Counted from the first letter of the stretch, positions 1 to 7,305 are shown. The stretch: 32,236 bases of DNA from Chloroflexi bacterium HGW-Chloroflexi-9 (GCA_002840675.1 PHBR01000010.1:4340-36575); one strand, 5' to 3'. The notes: generated by a model not told the origin, from the letters alone. Numbers and translations are program-made.

Positions 1-1
1 C

Positions 2-355
2 CATTCGGTCACCGTCGGCGCGCACCCCCCCGCCAGCACGTACGAAATGCTGGCCGACTTCCTGATCCTGGGGATGGTGCTCTGGCTGATCAGCGGGCCG
101 TTCAAGCGGCGGCCGGGGATGGCCTTCTTCGCCTTCCTCAACGTGTACGCGGTGATGCGGTTCCTGGTGTCGTACCTGCGCGTGGACTCGGCCGGTACCG
201 TGCTGACCGATGTCACCGTCCCGCAGCTCGTCTCCCTGATCGTCGTCGCGCTCTCGATCCCCGTGGCCGCCCTGTTCTGGCGCCGCGGACCCAGCGACCG
301 GGGCCCGGCCGAGGCGGCGAGCCCCGCGGGCCGCGTGCAGGTGCGGCGGACCTAG
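2..355 (+). CDS. lgt: Prolipoprotein diacylglyceryl transferase, C-terminal part (truncated by window edge)
   Basis: Open frame from base 2 reads HSVTVGAHPPASTYEMLADFLILGMVLWLI...MAFFAFLNVYAVMRFLVSYLRVD, resembling the Lgt C-terminal TM/LRVD region. Confidence 0.75.
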   Translation, partial: HSVTVGAHPPASTYEMLADFLILGMVLWLISGPFKRRPGMAFFAFLNVYAVMRFLVSYLRVDSAGTVLTDVTVPQLVSLIVVALSIPVAALFWRRGPSDRGPAEAASPAGRVQVRRT

Positions 356-657
356 TGGTGGCGCCGGCGTCCCCGCGCCCGGAGGTCGTCCTTTACTGGC
401 GCCCCGGCTGCCACCTCTGCGCCGTCGCGAAGCAGATGCTCTACGCGCTGGGCCGCACGATTCCCTTCGATCTGCGCGAGGTGAACATCGAGGCCGACCC
501 GAACCTCGAGAAGCGGTTTCTGCTGGAGATCCCGGTCGTGGAGGTGGCGGGCGAGGTCGTCAGCACCGCCCCAATTGACCTCGACCGGGTGCGGCAGGCC
601 GTGAACGAGGCGCGGATGCGCGCGGTCCGGGGCGGTGCGCCGCCCCTGGGCGGGTAG
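355..657 (+). CDS. Glutaredoxin-like (DUF836-type) thioredoxin-fold protein
   Basis: VVLYWRPGCHLCAVAKQML with CxxC redox motif; GTG start overlaps the lgt stop. Confidence 0.8.
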   Translation: MVAPASPRPEVVLYWRPGCHLCAVAKQMLYALGRTIPFDLREVNIEADPNLEKRFLLEIPVVEVAGEVVSTAPIDLDRVRQAVNEARMRAVRGGAPPLGG

Positions 658-670
658 GTCCGGGCACTGA

Positions 671-700
671 TTGACAGAACGGATGGCCCGTCCGTAGTCT
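671..700 (+). promoter_or_regulatory. Sigma70-type promoter upstream of the SAM riboswitch (TTGACA-N18-TAGTCT)
   Basis: TTGACA at 671-676 and TAGTCT at 695-700; about 40 nt upstream of the riboswitch aptamer. Confidence 0.6.
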
Positions 701-738
701 CGAACCGATACGCGTCGTGCGGGCCGGTGGCCCCTCGG

Positions 739-867
739 CGGTTCATCCAGAGCGGTGGAGGGTTCCGGCCCTGAGAAACCGCGGCAACCGGTCGCCCTTC
801 GCCGGGGCGGACACGGTGCTCCCTCCGGCCCGGCCCTCGGAACCTCCGAGGCGGGAAAGATGAACGG
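739..867 (+). promoter_or_regulatory. SAM-I (S-box) riboswitch aptamer
   Basis: Canonical S-box core: TTCATCCAGAGCGGTGGAGGGTTCCGGCCCTGAGAAACCGCGGCAACCGG...CACGGTGCT...GGGAAAGATGAAC. P1 closes GTTCATC (741-747) with GATGAAC (859-865). Confidence 0.93.
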
Positions 868-948
868 AAGGCGCGAACCGCACATGCCCGTCTCCACCTC
901 CTCCGCCGGCACGCTTCCGCCCTCGATGGGCCGCATGGCGATGCGCTA

Positions 949-985
949 GCCCGATCGCGCGCCCCCACGGCGCTGCGGATCGGGC
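949..985 (+). terminator. Strong GC hairpin between riboswitch and start codon (possible expression-platform or attenuator stem)
   Basis: GCCCGATC (949-956) pairs with GATCGGGC (978-985), with further GC pairing inside; no clear U-tract follows. Confidence 0.35.
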
Positions 986-1034
986 GTCACCGACGACACC
1001 CCTCAGTCACCAGTTCTGCCCAAGGAACATCGCC

Positions 1035-2294
1035 ATGTCTTCGTTCAATCGTGCCCTGAAGTGTCGGGAGTGCGGCCGCGAGTACGCGATCGCCCCGATC
1101 TTCTCCTGTGAGTTCTGCTTCGGCCCGCTGGAAGTCGCCTACGACTACGACGCGATCCGGGAGGCCGCCACCCGCGACGCCATCGAGGCGGGCCCGAACA
1201 CCCTCTGGCGTTACGCGCCGTTCCTGCCCTGTGACCCGGCGTTCAAGGTGGACCTGGGCACCGGCTTCACGCCGCTGCTCCGCGCCGACCGGCTGGCGAA
1301 GGCGATCGGCCTCGACACGCTGTGGATCAAGAACGACACCGTGAACCCCACCTGGTCCTTCAAGGACCGCGTGGTCTCCGTGGCGATCGCGAAGGCGCGC
1401 GAGTTCGGCTTCGACGCCATCGCCTGCGCCTCCACGGGGAACCTCGCGAACTCCGTGGCGGCACACGCGGCGGGCGCTGGGATGGACTGCTTCGTCTTCA
1501 TCCCGGACGACCTGGAGCGCGGCAAAGTGGTCGGCAGCGCGATCTACGACCCGCACCTGGTGACCGTGCGCGGCTCCTACGACGACGTGAACCGGCTCTG
1601 CACCGAGCTCTCGATGCAGTTCAACTGGGCGTTCGTGAACATCAACGTCCGCCCGTACTACGCGGAGGGCTCGCGGTCGCTCGGGTACGAGATCGCAGAG
1701 CAGCTGGGCTGGCGCGCTCCCGACCACATCGTGGCGCCGATGGCGTCCGGCTCCATGTTCACGAAGATCTGGAAGGGGCTGAAGGAGTTCCACCAGGTCG
1801 GCCTGATCGAGAAGCCGCACACGAAGATGTCCGGCGCGCAGGCGACCGGCTGTTCGCCGATCGCCACCGCGTTCGCGAATGACACGCTGAACTTCGTGCC
1901 GCAGAAGCCGAACACGATCGCGAAGTCGCTTGCGATCGGGAACCCGGCGGACGGCTACTACGCGCTGAAGCAGATGGAAGAGACCGGCGGCGGCGCGGAG
2001 ATGGCGACCGACCCGGAGATCGTGGACGGCATCAAGTTGCTCGCCGAGACCGAGGGCATCTTCGCCGAGACGGCCGGCGGCGTGACGATCGCCTGCCTCA
2101 AGAAGCTGGTGGCCTCCGGGTTCATCAAGCGGGACGAAGAAACGGTCGCGATCATCAGCGGCGGTGGCCTCAAGACGATCGAGGCCGTGATGGACGAGGT
2201 CGTCGAGCCGCTCCACATCCAGCCGAGCGTGAACGCATTCATCGAGGCCCGCGCCGCGCGTGAAGCGCAGCGCGGCCAGCCCGTGACGGCGTAA
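1035..2294 (+). CDS. Threonine synthase-like PLP enzyme (fold type II) with N-terminal CxxC...CxxC zinc-ribbon; possible homocysteine-forming paralog
   Basis: LKCRECGREYAIAPIFSCEFC; PLP-Lys motif NPTWSFKDRVVSVA; SGSMFTKIWKGL; IISGGGLKT. Located downstream of a SAM-I riboswitch. Confidence 0.85.
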   Translation: MSSFNRALKCRECGREYAIAPIFSCEFCFGPLEVAYDYDAIREAATRDAIEAGPNTLWRYAPFLPCDPAFKVDLGTGFTPLLRADRLAKAIGLDTLWIKNDTVNPTWSFKDRVVSVAIAKAREFGFDAIACASTGNLANSVAAHAAGAGMDCFVFIPDDLERGKVVGSAIYDPHLVTVRGSYDDVNRLCTELSMQFNWAFVNINVRPYYAEGSRSLGYEIAEQLGWRAPDHIVAPMASGSMFTKIWKGLKEFHQVGLIEKPHTKMSGAQATGCSPIATAFANDTLNFVPQKPNTIAKSLAIGNPADGYYALKQMEETGGGAEMATDPEIVDGIKLLAETEGIFAETAGGVTIACLKKLVASGFIKRDEETVAIISGGGLKTIEAVMDEVVEPLHIQPSVNAFIEARAAREAQRGQPVTA

Positions 2295-2304
2295 GGGGGA
2301 CCGT

Positions 2305-2550
2305 ATGCCCGAGAAGCACGTCCGCCTGACCTTCGGCGCGGAGCAGGTCCGCGAGCCGGTGGTGTACCAGATGGGCCACCTGTTCAAGGTCATCACCAGC
2401 ATCCGCATGGCGGCGATCGACCAGAGCATCGGCTGGGTCATCCTCGGCCTCGAGGGTGACGACGACGAGATCCAGCGCGCGCTCGACTGGGCGCGCTCGA
2501 AGGGCGTCCGCGTGGACGACGCCACCCTCGGCGACGTCGTCGAGGGGTAA
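2305..2550 (+). CDS. NIL-domain protein
   Basis: VRLTFGAEQVREPVVYQMGHLFKVITSIRMAAIDQSIGWVILGLEGDDDEIQRALDWARSKGVRVD matches the NIL fold pattern seen at the MetN C-terminus. Confidence 0.75.
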   Translation: MPEKHVRLTFGAEQVREPVVYQMGHLFKVITSIRMAAIDQSIGWVILGLEGDDDEIQRALDWARSKGVRVDDATLGDVVEG

Positions 2551-2601
2551 CCGCGCGCGTTCCGACTGCGAGACCAGACAGCATTGAGAAGGACTGACCT
2601 G

Positions 2602-2880
2602 ATGGCCGTGACCGTGAAGATCCCCACCCCGCTCCGCGGGCTCACCCAGAACCAGGACACCGCGAAGATCGACGCGGCCGACCTCCAGACGGTGGTCGGC
2701 GCGCTCGAGACGCAGTTCCCCGGCATGCGCGAGCGCCTGTTGGACGAGGGCGGCGAGATCCGCCGCTTCGTGAACATCTACGTGAACGGCGAGGACGTGC
2801 GCTTCCTCCAGGGCCTGAGCACCGCCCTCAAGAGCGGCGATGAGGTCTCGATCGTCCCGGCGGTGGCGGGCGGGGCGTAG
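2602..2880 (+). CDS. MoaD/ThiS-family sulfur carrier protein, C-terminus -VAGGA
   Basis: Ubiquitin-like carrier: VTVKIPTPLRGLTQNQDTAKIDAADL...FVNIYVNGEDVRFLQGLSTALKSGDEVSIVPAVAGGA; ATG at 2602 in the 2584 ORF frame. Confidence 0.9.
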   Translation: MAVTVKIPTPLRGLTQNQDTAKIDAADLQTVVGALETQFPGMRERLLDEGGEIRRFVNIYVNGEDVRFLQGLSTALKSGDEVSIVPAVAGGA

Positions 2881-2892
2881 GCCCGGCCCACC

Positions 2893-3240
2893 GTGAAGCG
2901 CGGACGCATCTCAGCAGCAGGGTTCGCGGCGGCGGCGCTTTCGGGTGCCGTCGCCGTGCTGTATCTGTCGCTGATCGCGCAGGGTGCGGTCGACACCGAC
3001 GGGGCAAGGTTCCGGGTCGCCGTGTTCGCGGCGCTCTTTGCCCTGATCCCGATCCTCGCGGCGCTCGGCTCGCTGCAGCCGGACTCGAAGGGCGGCACCC
3101 GCCTCCTCGCAGTGGCCGCTACCGGGATGACGGTGCTGGGGCTGCTGGCGATCGCCTCGATCGGTCTCCCGCTGTTGCTGGGGGCCGTGGCCGGCTGGGG
3201 GGCAGTCATCCGGTCGGTCCGAGGCGGCTCGCCGCAGTAG
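2893..3240 (+). CDS. Small multi-TM hypothetical membrane protein
   Basis: ORF with several hydrophobic segments (AAGFAAAALSGAVAVLYLSL; VAVFAALFALIPILAAL; GLLAIASIGLPLLLGAVAG). Confidence 0.55.
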   Translation: MKRGRISAAGFAAAALSGAVAVLYLSLIAQGAVDTDGARFRVAVFAALFALIPILAALGSLQPDSKGGTRLLAVAATGMTVLGLLAIASIGLPLLLGAVAGWGAVIRSVRGGSPQ

Positions 3241-3274
3241 ACACCCATTCATAACCTGCGCGTCCGGGATCTTC

Positions 3275-3305
3275 TGGTACAATGTCGACTGAATTAGTCG
3301 TGAAT
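3275..3305 (+). promoter_or_regulatory. Extended -10 promoter (TGGTACAAT) overlapped by IscR type-1-like operator (CGACTGAATTAGTCG)
   Basis: TGGTACAAT at 3275-3283; AATGTCGACTGAATTAGTCGTGAAT at 3281-3305, perfect inverted repeat CGACT-N5-AGTCG at 3286-3300. Confidence 0.75.
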
Positions 3306-3321
3306 ACCCACCGGGGTCTCG

Positions 3322-3762
3322 ATGCTGCTCAGTACCAAGGGTGACTACGGCGTCCGCGCCATGATCGACCTCGCGAAGCACGAGGGCGAAGGCCCGGTGC
3401 AGCGCGCCGAGATCGCGAAGCGCCGCCAGATCCCGGAGTCCTACCTCGATCATCTGCTTGCGCAATTGCGGCGGGCAGGGTTCGTGCGGAGCGTCCGAGG
3501 GCCGGGTGGCGGGCACCTGCTGGCGAAGCCGGCGGAGGAGATCTGTCTCCTCCACCTGCTGGAGGCGCTGGAGGGGTCGCTTGCCCCGCTCCAGTGTCTG
3601 GACAACCATGAACCTGGCTCGGAAGCGATCTGTGGCCAGGAGTGGGTCTGGCAAGAGATTTACGATGACATGCGGCGCAAACTGGCTGCTGTCTCGCTGG
3701 CGGCGCTGGCCGAGCACGAGCGGGAGCACGAGCGCACAGCAGTGGTGAACTACAGCATCTAA
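3322..3762 (+). CDS. Rrf2/IscR/CymR-family transcriptional regulator
   Basis: MLLSTKGDYGVRAMIDLAKHEGEGPVQRAEIAKRRQIPESYLDHLLAQLRRAGFVRSVRGPGGGHLLAKPAEEI, a classic Rrf2 wHTH; Cys pair C-x11-C. Confidence 0.92.
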   Translation: MLLSTKGDYGVRAMIDLAKHEGEGPVQRAEIAKRRQIPESYLDHLLAQLRRAGFVRSVRGPGGGHLLAKPAEEICLLHLLEALEGSLAPLQCLDNHEPGSEAICGQEWVWQEIYDDMRRKLAAVSLAALAEHEREHERTAVVNYSI

Positions 3763-3825
3763 TCGACTGCACTGAGCATCTTCGCCCGGCCTGGACTGGC
3801 CCGGCGATGGCAGGAGCGCGCCACG

Positions 3826-4767
3826 GTGGTAGCCCCGGATCACCTGACGACCCGTCAGCCGGCGATCGCGGACTCCGTGCTGGACCTGATCGGCAACACG
3901 CCGCTGGTCCGGCTGAGCCGCATCGCGGGTCCGGACGCCGCCGAGATCCTCGGCAAGTTCGAGGTGTTCAACCCGGCGGGCTCTGTGAAGGACCGCATCG
4001 CGCTGGCGATGGTGGAGGCCGCGGAGCGCGAGGGGAAGATCAAGCCCGGCGACACGCTGGTGGAGCCAACCTCCGGGAACACCGGGATCGGCCTGGCGAT
4101 GGTGTGCGCGACGAAGGGCTACCGGCTGGTGCTGACCATGCCGGAGGATATGTCCCTGGAGCGCCGCCGCCTGCTGGAGCGCTTCGGCGTTGACCTGGTC
4201 CTCACCCCCGCCATCGAGGGCATGACCGGGGCGGTCTACGCCGCGCAGGAGATGGTGGACGAGAAGCACTACGTGATGCTCGGGCAGTTCGAGAACCCGG
4301 CGAACCCGCAGGCGCACCGCGACACGACGGCGGTGGAAATCATCGAGGCGACGGGGGGCCGGCTGGACGCGTTCGTCGCGGGCGTCGGCACCGGCGGCAC
4401 GATCACCGGGGTCGGCGAGGCGCTGTGGGATGCAGGGATCCAGGCGCGCATCGTGGCCGTGGAGCCCGCCCGTGCGCCGGTCCTGCAGGGCGGGCGCGCG
4501 GGCGTCCACGGCATCCAGGGCATTGGCGCCTCGTTCATCCCGGGTGTGCTGAACCGGGACGTGTACGCCTCCGTGATTGGCGTGCGCGACGAGGATGCGT
4601 ACGAGATGACGAAGCGTCTCACGCGCGAAGAGGGACTCCTGGTGGGCGTCTCCTCGGGCGCGAATGTGTGGGCGGCGTTGAAGGTGGCACGTGAGCTGGG
4701 GCCCGGCAAACGGGTGGTGACCATGCTCTGCGACACCGGAGAGCGATACCTGACGGTTGCGCTGTAG
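3826..4767 (+). CDS. cysK: Cysteine synthase (O-acetylserine sulfhydrylase type)
   Basis: LIGNTPLVRLSRI, NPAGSVKDRIALAMVEAAE, EPTSGNTGIGLAMV, GVGTGGTITGVG. Confidence 0.9.
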   Translation: MVAPDHLTTRQPAIADSVLDLIGNTPLVRLSRIAGPDAAEILGKFEVFNPAGSVKDRIALAMVEAAEREGKIKPGDTLVEPTSGNTGIGLAMVCATKGYRLVLTMPEDMSLERRRLLERFGVDLVLTPAIEGMTGAVYAAQEMVDEKHYVMLGQFENPANPQAHRDTTAVEIIEATGGRLDAFVAGVGTGGTITGVGEALWDAGIQARIVAVEPARAPVLQGGRAGVHGIQGIGASFIPGVLNRDVYASVIGVRDEDAYEMTKRLTREEGLLVGVSSGANVWAALKVARELGPGKRVVTMLCDTGERYLTVAL

Positions 4768-4812
4768 CGCCCACCTGAAACCTGAAGTCAATCTGTTGGA
4801 GCAACAATCGGC

Positions 4813-5103
4813 ATGCCGGTGAGTGTCTACATCCCGTCCCCCTTCCGCCGCATCACGGCCATGCACGAGCGCGTGCAGGTTGAGGGCGCGACCGTGGGCG
4901 AGGTGCTGGACGCGGTGGAGGCGTTGTACCCGGGGTTCGCGGACCTGGTCTACGACAGTGACCGGCATGTGCCGACCCACATCAACGTGTACCTGAATAA
5001 CCAGGAGATTCATGAGCTGGCTGGCGTGGACACCCCGGTGTCCGAGGGTGACCAGGTGGCAGTGATCCCCGCGCTGGCGGGTGGAGCAGGGGGACGATCA
5101 TGA
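4813..5103 (+). CDS. MoaD/ThiS-family sulfur carrier protein, C-terminus -LAGGAGGRS
   Basis: SVYIPSPFRRITAMHERVQVEGATVGEVLDAVEALYPGFADLVYDSDRHVPTHINVYLNNQEIHELAGVDTPVSEGDQVAVIPALAGGAGGRS; stop overlaps the downstream ATG (ATGA). Confidence 0.9.
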   Translation: MPVSVYIPSPFRRITAMHERVQVEGATVGEVLDAVEALYPGFADLVYDSDRHVPTHINVYLNNQEIHELAGVDTPVSEGDQVAVIPALAGGAGGRS

Positions 5104-5963
5104 CGAACGCACCACAGGGAGCGCCGGTTTCGGTGGCGCTGACCCCGGATGAGGTGATGCGGTACTCGCGGCACATCATCATGCCGCAGGTCGGGCCGCA
5201 GGGTCAGCGGAAACTGCGCAACGCGAAGGTGCTGGTGATCGGCGCGGGCGGCCTCGGCGGCCCCGTGGCGCTCTACCTGGCGCTCGCCGGCGTGGGCACG
5301 ATCGGGCTGGTGGAGTTCGACACGGTCGACCTTTCCAACCTCCAGCGGCAGGTGCTGCACCAGACCGCGGATGTGGGTCGGCCGAAGATCATCTCCGCGC
5401 AGGAGACGCTCCGGGCGTACAACCCGCACGTGAACGTGGTGCTGCACCACATGCCGATCACCAGCGACAACGCCATGGAGATCATCCCGCAGTACGACAT
5501 CATCGTGAACGGCGCGGACAACTTCGCCACGCGCTACCTGGTGAACGACGCCTCGTACCTCGCCGGCAAGACGCTGGTGGACGGCGCGATCCTGCTGTTC
5601 GATGGCCAGGCGACGGTCTACCAGCCGGGTAAGGGCTGCTACCGCTGCCTGTACCCGGATCCGCCCCCGCCGGGCCTGGTGCCCTCCTGCGCCGAGGCGG
5701 GCGTGCTGGGCGCCATTACCGGCATCGTCGGTTCCATCCAGGCGACCGAGGTGTTCAAGCAGATCCTGGGCGTGGGCGAGTCGCTCGTGAACCGCCTGCT
5801 GCTCATCGATGCGCTGACCATGGAGTTCCGCACGATGAAGACGCGGCAGGACCCGAACTGCCCGCTGTGTGGCCTGAACCCGACGGTGACGGAGCTCATC
5901 GACTACGACCAGTTCTGCGGCTCCGCGCCGCTGGAGATGCCGGTCGCGGGCGCACACGCCTAG
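5100..5963 (+). CDS. moeB: ThiF/MoeB-family E1-like adenylyltransferase (no fused rhodanese domain)
   Basis: RYSRHIIMPQVGPQGQRKLRNAKVLVIGAGGLGGPVALYLALAGVGTIGLVEFDTVDLSNLQRQ; CYRCLYP...CPLCG zinc cysteines. Confidence 0.92.
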   Translation: MTNAPQGAPVSVALTPDEVMRYSRHIIMPQVGPQGQRKLRNAKVLVIGAGGLGGPVALYLALAGVGTIGLVEFDTVDLSNLQRQVLHQTADVGRPKIISAQETLRAYNPHVNVVLHHMPITSDNAMEIIPQYDIIVNGADNFATRYLVNDASYLAGKTLVDGAILLFDGQATVYQPGKGCYRCLYPDPPPPGLVPSCAEAGVLGAITGIVGSIQATEVFKQILGVGESLVNRLLLIDALTMEFRTMKTRQDPNCPLCGLNPTVTELIDYDQFCGSAPLEMPVAGAHA

Positions 5964-6074
5964 CGCCTCGTGACCACGATTGCCGGGGATCGCGGCCGAC
6001 GCCGCGCCGGCCCCGCGAGGGGCTCCCGGACGCCACCGAGATTCGGGGCGCACGTACAGGGAAGGGACTGACCG

Positions 6075-6353
6075 ATGCCGGTGACCGTACACGTCACCTC
6101 CGTCATCCAGCAGGCCGTGAATGGCCAGCGGGAGTTCGCGGCCGACGGCAAGACCGTTGGCGAGTTGATCGACAACATCGAGCGGGACTACCCCGGCTTC
6201 GCCACGCGCATCATGGATGAGCAGGGTGACCTGCGACGGTTCGTGAACATCTACCTGAACGACGAGGACGTGCGTTACCTGGGCGGCAAGGACACCCCGC
6301 TCAGCGACGGCGACTCCGTCTCCTTCCTCCCCGCCCTCGCGGGCGGGATCTAA
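6075..6353 (+). CDS. MoaD/ThiS-family sulfur carrier protein (CysO-like), C-terminus -LAGGI
   Basis: VTVHVTSVIQQAVNGQREFAADGKTVGELIDNIERDYPGF...FVNIYLNDEDVRYLGGKDTPLSDGDSVSFLPALAGGI. Confidence 0.92.
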   Translation: MPVTVHVTSVIQQAVNGQREFAADGKTVGELIDNIERDYPGFATRIMDEQGDLRRFVNIYLNDEDVRYLGGKDTPLSDGDSVSFLPALAGGI

Positions 6354-6369
6354 CGACAGGAGCGCTCCG

Positions 6370-7305
6370 ATGAAGTACCGGAGCGTGGTGGACATGATCG
6401 GCAACACGCCGCTCGTCGACGTCTCTGTGATGTCGCCGAACCCGCGCGTGGAGATCTGGGCGAAGCTGGAGGGCGAGAACCCCACCGGCTCCGTGAAGGA
6501 CCGCATCGCCAAGTACATGATCGAGGAGGCCGAGCGGAGCGGCCGGCTGACGCCGGGCGCCACGATCGTGGAGCCTTCTTCCGGCAACACTGGCATCGCC
6601 CTGGCGATGATCGGCGGGCTGCGCGGGTACCGCGTGAAGATCGTGATGCCGGACGCGGTGTCGCGGGAGCGCACCCAGCTGCTGGAAGCGTTCGGCGCGG
6701 AGATCATCCTGTCGCCGGGCGACCTGGGTTCTAACGGCGCCGTGCGGATGGCGACGGAGATCCGGGACGCCAACCCGGACTGGGTGATGCTGTTCCAATA
6801 CGAGAACGAGATGAACCCTCGCGCGCACTACGAGACGACGGCCCCCGAGATCATCGCCGACCTGCCGGACCTAGACGTGTTTGTGGCGGGCCTCGGCACC
6901 GGCGGGACGCTCACCGGCAACGGCCGGCGGCTGAAGGAGCACAACCCGGCGATCCGGGTGGTGGCGGCGGCACCGCACCCGGGCGACCTGGTGCAGGGGC
7001 TCCGCGCGCTGGAGGACGGCTACATCCCGCCGGTGTTCGACGACACGGTGCTGGACGGCAGGATCGTGGTCGACTCCAAGACCTCGTTCGCGATGACGAA
7101 GGAACTGACGCAGAAGACCGGCGTCTTCGCCGGCGTGTCCTCCGGCTCCGTGGTGCGCGCCGCGCAGCGCACCGCCGAGAAGATGGAGTCCGGGAAGATC
7201 GTCTGTCTGCTGGCCGATGGAGGATGGAAGTACCTCTCCACCGGCCTCTGGAATACCGACTACGAAGAGATCCGCGAACAGGTCGCAGAAAAGCTCTGGT
7301 GGTAG
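6370..7305 (+). CDS. cysM: CysM-type cysteine synthase (CysO-thiocarboxylate/O-phosphoserine-like clade)
   Basis: MIGNTPLVDVSVMS, NPTGSVKDRIAKYMIEEAE, EPSSGNTGIALAM, AGLGTGGTLTG, and C-terminal LLADGGWKYLSTGLW resembling mycobacterial CysM. Confidence 0.88.
   Translation: MKYRSVVDMIGNTPLVDVSVMSPNPRVEIWAKLEGENPTGSVKDRIAKYMIEEAERSGRLTPGATIVEPSSGNTGIALAMIGGLRGYRVKIVMPDAVSRERTQLLEAFGAEIILSPGDLGSNGAVRMATEIRDANPDWVMLFQYENEMNPRAHYETTAPEIIADLPDLDVFVAGLGTGGTLTGNGRRLKEHNPAIRVVAAAPHPGDLVQGLRALEDGYIPPVFDDTVLDGRIVVDSKTSFAMTKELTQKTGVFAGVSSGSVVRAAQRTAEKMESGKIVCLLADGGWKYLSTGLWNTDYEEIREQVAEKLWW

Noticed and set aside
2911-5013. 700-aa minus-strand ORF (and similar long antisense ORFs, e.g. 987..2777, 5010..6773, 25582..27477, 29839..31821)
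   Set aside because: They lie antisense to well-recognised genes, have low-complexity Arg/His/Ala/Pro-rich translations, and reflect high-GC third-position bias rather than real coding.
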